Shown piece by piece: positions 56,110 through 64,000 of a DNA stretch of 64,000 bases (positions are counted from its first letter, which is position 1; each line of letters starts with the position of its first letter). The translations under genes and the position numbers were made by a program. The DNA lies in NCBI GenBank assembly GCA_013407085.1, contig JACCGJ010001757.1:47396-111395 (forward strand), given 5' to 3'. The stretch is from Atriophallophorus winterbourni. Taxonomy: Eukaryota > Platyhelminthes > Trematoda > Plagiorchiida > Microphallidae. The notes below the pieces were generated by a model, which worked only from the letters and a program-made list of their open reading frames with translations, was not told where the DNA came from and ran no database searches.

Positions 56110-57282
56110 GATTGCATGTGTACACATATGTGTACAGGTCGAAGCCCATGGTACTATTTATCACTTTTTCCGCTGTTTGATTAAATGCATATCCGATATG
56201 TACTTCCCTATATTAGTGCAAACAGCCCAGAAACAATTATGGTGTGTGTAATGGAAATACATGCAAACACGTATATTTGGTATATTTTGTGTGATAAAGA
56301 CAAGAGGCACTCGATTCTGAAGAGAGATCTGGAGTCTATTAAATAAAATAGCAATAGGTTTGGACGATATTTTAACTTGTCCGTGAAGATATTGCATGCA
56401 AACGTCGCTAAATTGATGAGTGATTGTAGTTACCCCTTGTAAATATCGGAGGTGTGTTCGGTTGCAACGAAGTGAGCCAACTAGATTACCCCAACCAAGA
56501 TTATGAAACAATTAAGCGAAATTTATTCATGATTTTTGCAGTGAAGTTTTCAATTCTGTTTTCGTATGAACCATGAGTGCACTTCGCTGTTTTTCAAAAA
56601 CGAACCAATATGCTTTCGACCCAAAAGCTTAATACCTTCACATAAACAATCAGAGTTTCATGATATTTTGTATTTAGCTTCATGGTTTCTAGAGTGCGAC
56701 CCCTGGTATCGACCATTATGGCGCGATGGCGCACTATCGATCCGCTTATCAGGTCTACGTGGTCTCATTCTCAGTAGAGCACAACGTGTGCGCACTATGA
56801 TGTGGATCGATGTTGAAATTAGATCGACAGATTCAGCTGATGCGTGCTAGATGCTTTGGCGATATATTTATCATTATTGCGAGTCAGAAGTCATCACGTT
56901 TCTGACTGAACATTTATTACTCTGGTCTGAATCGCACGACCTGAGTATTTATTGATGAACTCATCGCGCACTGCACGTAACTCACGAAAATGCTTCGGAT
57001 TATCACCCGACTACCCAGAAACTCAGAAACTCAGACCCGACTACCGGTTCTTTATGCAAACATCTCACGTTAATGATTCACACCTGGCATTTCATCCGCA
57101 CTATCAATTCTTGCGGTTTTCACACCTGGAGTGTTAGACTAACCCTAACGAGATGATTATTAGCGACATCTTTTATTTTATCAGTTTCATTCCGTCACCT
57201 CACCTTAAAATTTGTATCCACATATATACCAGCTACTTGAATCTTTTACGTTTTTCCACGTCTTGTTTAGTCTATTTTCAAT

Positions 57283-58684
57283 CGAAATTGCTGTCCAGAG
57301 AGCAACATGGATTCATGAAGTCTCGTTCTTGCTTGACTAACCTACTGGAGACACTGGATGACTGGACGCAGGCAGTGGGTAATGGTGGTTGCGTGCATGC
57401 GTGGTACTTAGACATGTCAAAGGAGTTTGATCGCGTGGACCATTCCATACTCTTGATCAAGCTGCACGATGTTGGTATTAATGGGTGCCTTCTTACATGG
57501 CTGAGAAGTTACTTTCTTGACTGCAAGGCAACTGTACGTATCGATGGTGTGATGTCTGGTGAAATTGAAGCCACTAGCGCTGTCCCGCAAGGTTCGGTAC
57601 TTGGTCCGCTTCTCTTTTTGGTCTACATCGACGACCTTTCGAAACTTGTCACAGTCAAAATGGTTCTCTTTGCGTATGATGTTAAAGTTTGGATGCGAAT
57701 CACGTCAATCGTGGACTGTTTGCGCTTACAAAGCGATTTGGATGTATTGAACAGCTGGTCAGAGCGAAACAAACTTCCATTTAACTTCCGAAAATGTAAA
57801 ATGTTGCAAATAGGCAAAGATTTCCCATTCTCATACAACCTTGGATCAAATCAACTGAAATGGACAACCAAAGAAAAAGACCTCGGTGTATGGATTAGTG
57901 GAAGTCTTAAGAATAGCATGCAATGCGAAGCAGTGTACAACCGAGCTAGCCGCATGCTAGGTATGCTTCGGCGAATTTTCAGACATTTTTCCCGTGAATC
58001 ATTCCCCATGCTCATAAATACGTATATTAACCCGGTGATGGATTACTCAGTGCAAGCTTGGTCACCGTGGCTACAAAAGGACATCAAGCTGCTCGAGAGG
58101 ATCTATCACAGAGCAACTAAAATGGTTGGCTGCCTCCGCAACCTACCATATGAGAATCGACTTGAGCAGCTTAATTTGGATACACTGCTCCGCAGAAGGG
58201 TTCGATTCGATCTAATACTAACCTACAAAATAATGAACGCCGAGGCGCACTTGCTGAGGCATCTATTTCGCCTCCGGTCAAGCCATGTCACACGTACTCA
58301 CCCATTGGCATTTGATATTCCACATTCCCACCGGAACTCCCGTCGGTTCTTCTATTCGGTGCGCGTTTGTTTCTTATGAAACTCCCTACCGTCAGATGTT
58401 GTCCAATCATCTAGTGAAAGGATTTTCAGGAACAAATTGGAAATATTTATGCGTAGTAATTCCACCATACATCCCGTTTATATAACATGATCTTTTTCCA
58501 AACGAATAATTTTTTTCATCATACAGCGACAATACATGACATTTTTGTAACTACAAAACTGTCGATCTTCCTAATGACTCAATTTATTTTGTATACATAT
58601 TTATTGTCCTCATACGAATATCCTGTGGTGTTGTACAGCTACGAGCTTTTTTATACCATAAATTCTTGAATCTTGAATCTTGAA
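57283..58684 (+). mobile_element. CR1-A insertion in unit 3
   Basis: Same insertion point and heptamer tail (58660-58684) as the other units. Confidence 0.85.
57289..58379 (+). pseudogene. CR1-A RT in unit 3: three damaging changes
   Basis: The catalytic box reads FAYDVKVWM near 57668-57695, as in unit 1. Motif A has SKEFDRVD instead of SKAFDRVD (near 57418) and motif B has AVPQGS instead of GVPQGS (near 57578). A TGA at 58377-58379 replaces the tryptophan codon in the conserved CFLW and truncates the tail. The frame is otherwise open for over 360 codons. Confidence 0.85.
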
Positions 58685-59426
58685 TAATTTTGTTCATTAC
58701 ACGGTACGGTCTAACCCACATCTTCCGAAATTTCTGCACTTTTGCGCCCAGAAAGAACTCCATATACTTTACTTGATTCATTTGTCTTAAATATCGTGCT
58801 TCGTGCTCCAATGATTTCCATTTATCTTGGTCTTCATTATTATTCCAGGATTTTCATGCCCTTCCTCCAGGTTACCCCTATATGTAAATACGTTCTTGCT
58901 TCTCTACCACGGATCAATTCAAAAGCCACCTACTGTGTGGTCACGTGCTTTGTCGTACGATAAACATTCCCCATTTTGCGTTGATCATCTTCATAATTTA
59001 ATTCGTCGGTTTGCAAACACAGTTTCATTGTCCGTTATTACCTTCTAGCCATACTGCTAGTTTGTGTATAGCATGACGTTCTACTCAGTCGCTTGACACC
59101 CAAGTAAATTTTGTAAAATCTGTCTCCTAAATCGAGCCTTGATATGTCCATTCTTGTTATAAAATCCCGAAACGGAAACACACGTTTTCCATTATCTTGT
59201 TAGTCACCATGCTTGCGGTTCGCTTTGGTGACGGAACCGCTTCTAACAAGCGAGTTAGATGCTCAACCGTCACGGAAATAAGGCGGTTATTCGTATTGCT
59301 CGTTGGTAGAAGTCAGAATACATCCTTACTCTAAGCCCGCAGTGGCCTTCTAGGTTCCACTTCAATAATCGGGAGAGTCTCTTTTCTCTCCTCTCTTGAT
59401 TCCTAACTGAGACGAATTGTCTTTAT

Positions 59427-60000
59427 GATAGTTTACCATGGAGCTATCTGGATATGTCTAAAGCTTATGACAGAGTTGACTAATTTCGACTATTACAAAA
59501 GCTGAAGCAGATGGGTATCAGCGGACAGCTACTCGTACGGCTTGAAAGTTACCTTAATGGGCGCAAGGTGATCATTTGGATCAACCTGACAAATCACAGG
59601 TTATTGATTACTCAAGTGGCGTACCGCAAGATTCATTCGTGGGGCCAGTACTTTTTCCGGTTACCTAAAACACCTACCAGGTTCGCTCTAATGCAGGGTG
59701 ATTCTATTTGCTGATTATATTAAACTTTCGACGCTGATAACATCAACTGCGGACTGCGTACAACTGCAACGTTATTCAGATGCTCTCCATTATTGGTCGG
59801 TGCGAAATACGTTGTTATTCAATTTCCCAAAATGCAAGGTGTTCAAATTTGTAAGCCATTCCAGTACCAATATTACTATGGGCAAGGGTTTTTAAGCTGG
59901 ACAGAGTTGGCAAAGAATCTTGGATTCTAAGTATGCGCCAGACAGAATAACTGTCTACATTGTGAGGTCATTTACAAGACCGCATCCAAGATTCTAGGTA
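59427..60000 (+). pseudogene. CR1-B fragment in unit 3
   Basis: Same as unit 2 at almost every position. Ends at TCTAGGTA. Confidence 0.75.
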
Positions 60001-60474
60001 GCGATATCTTTTTCTGCGTTGGACCAGAAGAAATCTTGTGTGCTAAGCTGATACGTGTACTGCAGAGCTCTTCCAAGAGGTAGCATTTTAAATTTCTCCG
60101 GGTTCAATGATAACTAATTTGTCTGGGACCAACGAAATGAGGTGAACAAATCCCGTTGTAATGACATACAGTCATTACCAGATCTGAAACGTATCCATAT
60201 TTTCATATAATTGGCAAAAAGTATCAAGTTACATACAATATCCTCTAACATATCGTCAAAATGTTTTGTTTTTAAAATGTTCTCTTATGCGCGAGGTCAC
60301 AATGCGTTTCATTATTTTGAAGATATCCGTGAGTAGCTTTACCGGTCTATAGTTTGCTGTGTCTGAACGGCTAGCACCTTCACAAAAAGGAGCTATCATA
60401 GCTGCTTTTCAATGCGGTGATATTTATCCTTCGTGTTGGCTGAGATTGAATAAGCACTTGAGAGGAGCATTTAA
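60001..60474 (-). pseudogene. CR1-C antisense fragment in unit 3
   Basis: Same as unit 2, including the 2-nt insertion near 60207. Just to its right the unit switches to the unit-1 version. Confidence 0.7.
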
Positions 60475-61494
60475 AGCAATTCGACCCAGCACCGGAGGAA
60501 TTCTTTCCATTTAGTTGACAAAGTTCGCGCCAACCATTCATTGATAGTCATTTTACTAAATAATTCCCAACGAGGCGAATTTGCTAAAACGTAATATGGG
60601 ATACAAGGCTTAGTATTGAAGATGAATCAGTAAGGCTTTACTGAAGCATCCTCGGTATCTTTCGCAGAGTGAGTCAATCCATTAGGGGTTTTTTACAGGG
60701 ATCGCTTATTTACTATCTTGCAGAGAAGCCCAGGATTCTTGTCCTTTCTCTTAAGCAAGTTCAATCGGACCTTCATGCAATCTTCTCTCACAAAAGTCCC
60801 TAGTTTCTTGCAGAATCGCTTCCAAGTTGCCTCCGTACCGAATTTATTATGAGTTACGCAATAAACTTTCTTAATAGTTAACTAATTCTCAGTTCTACTC
60901 AGGATAACAACCTGGTTGTTGTAGTTGCATTTGTGCGGTTTAAAAATAGAATTTTTGTTAATCATCTTATTCAGATAATTTAGCAATGTATTGTAATATA
61001 AGCCTGAATCCATGAATTCAAACTCCTGAGTGCGTGCAACCTGGAGACTGATATTCGAAGATTGAAATTGTATTTTTCTGAAGAATTTTGTTTAAACACT
61101 CCTGCATTAAATTGAGCGAGAGCGTCACATTTATTTCCTGAGGCTGTTATTCATTTCTAAATAAGCATCGGAAATACTATAGGTTTCATGCTTGATCAAG
61201 TATCGACAATCCTATGTAGGTATTCGAAATTTCTTGCCATTTTCAAAGACAGTAATGAATGGTAATTTTGCTTGAATTTCATTATAAGGTTGTTTTGTTT
61301 GCTCAGAATTCCGCACAATAGTAACCAGAACGCATCCATCCTGGTATATCTGTGTTGCATGCAAGCGAATTTCTGTTGCCTGATTCATTTTTCCTCGTGA
61401 TTACGAAGCGGAAATCAGCCGTCGCTGGTCTGTCGTACGTCATCAAATCCCGAATTTTGATATGTTTTTCTGACAAAAAGATGGAAAAGTTTTA

Positions 61495-64000
61495 ATCAGT
61501 AATTGGAAGCTTCGCGTTTCTCTTGCTATTGTATAACCCCAAATATCCTGTCGTTTATAGCATACGCCAATGCCGGTATGCGATTATTTATGCCGATGAC
61601 TCACTCGTCATTTTAATCTTTGCTACACCACAAGGCATCTTCTAATACCAGGTAATTGTCGTTTTGCCTTAACCTGTTAACGACACACAGCCTGACACCT
61701 GTTTCGGTATTTAAGTGTTGATGATTTGAGCCCCATGAAATTTCGACTAACAAAGAGTTTGTAATTCTGTATTTGAACTGCCTGTTTTGTTGTACTAATG
61801 AGGATTACCAGTGGTATTCATGTCTAACGAAAAATGCATTGTTCCGTTGCTTTAATCTCAACGAAACTAATCTAACTGATTTCGCATTTTGAACACAGCA
61901 GCCATAAACCCGTTTCGTTGTGATGGTGCTCCAGGATGTGAGCAACTCTATACTTTAGTTTTGATTTTAGTGATTTGGGGGCTTGATCAACATTATGTAT
62001 TTGACCGCTGTGTCCGATAATATAAAAATGAAAGCAATACCGGTTATTATAAAATGTATTGTTCGCACTTATTGTTCAGTATATTGTTTGAGTGCGTAAG
62101 CCAAAAAATCATGATTTTTATTAGTTCGTCGGCACGGAACGATAATTCTATTTCCAATTAAATTTTCAAACTCTGATTTTAATAATTAAATTGTGGTGCT
62201 CACATCTCTTTCTCGCATTTCAATCGTTCTGTTTTACCGCGCTTAATTTCTTCATGCAGTGTATGTTAAATCAAATGACATTTTATTATATATAACGGAT
62301 CCATAAATCCAAGTGAAGTGACAATTTATTATAAAATGAAATTGTGGTATTTAACAAACTTGGCAACCTAAGATCTAAGTGATTTAGATGCTCTCCATGA
62401 ATGGTCGGTGCGGAACACGTTGTTATTTAATTTCCAAAAATGCAATAAGTTGAAATTGCTAAGCCATTTCAGTATCAATAATTTTTTAAGCTGGTCAGAT
62501 TCGAAAAAAGCTTAAGGCATTTTGAGGCAGACTGAGGAATAGCGTACATTGTCAGGTCACCTACAAGCGCGAATTCAAGCTTCTGGGTATGCTGCGACGG
62601 ATTTTCAAAACCTTCTCGTCGGGAACGATGTCCAGCACCAGGAAAGCCTACTTATTTTCAACCATGGAGCATGCATCGAAAGCTTGAAGTTCGTGATTAA
62701 AAGAGGATATATTATTGCTTGATACATTATATCACCGTGCAATCAAACTCGTATGTGTTATAGGGAAACGAACGTGCAAGAAAAGATTGCAAAAACATAG
62801 ACTCCCTACTCCCCTTCACAGAAGCCGTCAAAGGGATGTGATATTAAAATACAAAATATTGAATAACTCACATCATCCTTTAACAAATTCATTCGAAACC
62901 GTGAGTCACGACATACACGCATCCACTTAGCCACAATACAAAGCCCCAACTCCCGTAACAGCTGTCGTCAATATTTTATTTTATACGTGTCTTTTACCTT
63001 TGGAATGAGCTCCCCGAAACTCGTGTCATGGCTCCCAGCGTCGAAATATTGATTCGAAATTTGGATACTTATTTGGTGCGTAACGATTTAACGACACCTT
63101 TGTATTGACTCATGGTAAGTATTCGACTGACTATACTTGACATTATATGTTTAATTTATACCCTTTCCATGAACGAATATTTACTATGACATGGTAATTG
63201 TGAAGTGTGCTCGATTGAATGTGTACACATATGTGTACAGGTCGAAGCCCATGGTACTATTTATCACTTTTTCCGCTGTTTGATTAAATGCATATCCGGT
63301 ATGTACTTCCCTATATTAGTGCAAACAGCCCAGAACCAATTATGGTGTGTGTAATGGAAATACATGCAAACACGTATATTTGGTAAATTTTGTGTCATAA
63401 AGACAAGAGGCACTCGATTTTGAAGAGAGATCTGGAGTCTATTAAATAAAATAGCAATAGGTTTGGACGATATTTTAACTTGTCCGTGAAGACATTGCTT
63501 GCAAACGCCGCTAAATTGATGAGTGATTGTAGTTACCCATTGTAAATAGCGGAGTTGTGTTCGGTTGCAACGAAGTGAGCCAACTAGATTACCCCAACCC
63601 AAGATTCTGAAGCAGTTAAGCAAAATTTATTCATGATTTTTGCAGTGAAGTTTTCAATTCTGTTTTCGTATGCACCATGAGTGCACTTCGCTGTTTTTCA
63701 AAAACGAACCAATATGCTTTCGACCCAAAAGCTTAATACCTTCACATAAACAATCAGAGTTTCATGATATTTTGTATTTAGCTTCATGGTTTCTAGAGTG
63801 CGACACCGGGTATCGACCATTATGGCGCGATGGTGCACTATCGATCCGCTCATCAGGTCTACGTGGTCTCATTCTCAGCAGAGCACAACGTGTGCGCACT
63901 ATGATGTGGTTCGATGTTGAAATTAGATCGACAGATTCAGCTGATGCGTGCTAGATGCTTTGGCGATATATTTCTCATTATTGCGAGTCAGAAGTCATCA
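61495..64000 (+). repeat. Tandem unit 4, first 2506 bp (cut by window end)
   Basis: It starts as units 1 and 2 do (GCTATTGTATAACCCC), unlike unit 3 (GCTAGTGTATTACTTC). It contains a non-coding lead, CR1-D and most of repeat A (from about 63635). The array continues past 64000. Confidence 0.9.
62369..63213 (+). pseudogene. CR1-D in unit 4
   Basis: Reads AACACGTTGTTATTTAATTTCC at the start, closer to the intact element at 35510 than the other units. The 3' flank shares GTGCTCGATT with unit 2. Confidence 0.8.

Larger units (their letters stand above)
54391..61494 (+). repeat. Tandem unit 3 (7104 bp)
   Basis: Same order of parts. Repeat A runs at about 56535-56915 and non-coding sequence fills 54391-55264, 56110-56534, 58685-59426 and 60475-61494. 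It is a mosaic: it follows unit 2 through about 60540 and unit 1 from about 60558 onward. Confidence 0.9.

Overview
This window looks like a gene-poor, repeat-dense stretch of a flatworm (platyhelminth) nuclear genome, most likely a digenean fluke and possibly a schistosome relative. The evidence is the repeat fauna. There are Penelope-like elements with a C-terminal GIY-YIG domain, several CR1-like non-LTR reverse transcriptases with a heptamer 3' tail, an RTE-like non-LTR element, and Ty3/gypsy elements resembling the CsRn1 clade of flukes (CHCC zinc knuckle, primer-binding site like TGGTGAGCCC). There is also a tRNA-derived SINE carrying a hammerhead-like core of the type known from schistosome SM-alpha repeats. 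Nothing bacterial, organellar or viral was seen, and no rRNA or functional tRNA gene.

Layout. (1) 1-2326: unassigned sequence, a short direct repeat, then an antisense CR1-like reverse transcriptase (RT) relic. (2) 2327-12180: a large inverted repeat. The left arm (2327-7957) is split by a young Penelope-like insertion (PLE1, 4202-7049) with an 11-bp target-site duplication. The right arm is 9419-12180, and the spacer holds antisense CR1-like and RTE-like fragments. (3) 12181-20855: stacked, decayed gypsy elements: an RT scrap on +, an antisense pol relic at 14807-17394, and a CsRn1-like relic with short LTRs at 17654-20855 that landed in the 3' end of a CR1-like element. (4) 20856-23594: a second Penelope-like element (PLE2) with a 641-codon RT plus GIY-YIG frame. 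(5) 23595-24521: a small unique interval holding the best protein-coding candidate that is not a transposon, a two-exon secreted-peptide gene (24244-24499) with a 37-nt intron. (6) 24522-25235: a Penelope 3' fragment. (7) 25816-31590: a CsRn1-like gypsy element whose RT gene is split by an internally deleted MULE DNA transposon (28157-29838, 9-bp target-site duplication, terminal inverted repeats built of 15-bp tandem repeats). (8) 32400-34935: four SINE copies around a rearranged RTE-like element. (9) 34957-36375: a 5'-truncated CR1-like element. (10) 36376-39373: mostly unassigned, with a possible Ig-like exon or pseudogene (37369-38049). (11) 39374-64000: a diverged 'unit 0', then a tandem array of a 7.1-kb unit (three full units and part of a fourth, running off the right end). 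Each full unit carries four CR1-derived pieces.

Almost every protein-coding signal is a selfish element, and nearly all are broken by stops, frameshifts, deletions or loss of catalytic residues. Nesting gives a relative history: PLE1 is younger than the inverted repeat, the MULE is younger than its gypsy host, and the CR1-A insertion in the array predates amplification of the units but is absent from unit 0. All calls come from reading the sequence and from knowledge of the families; no database search was run.
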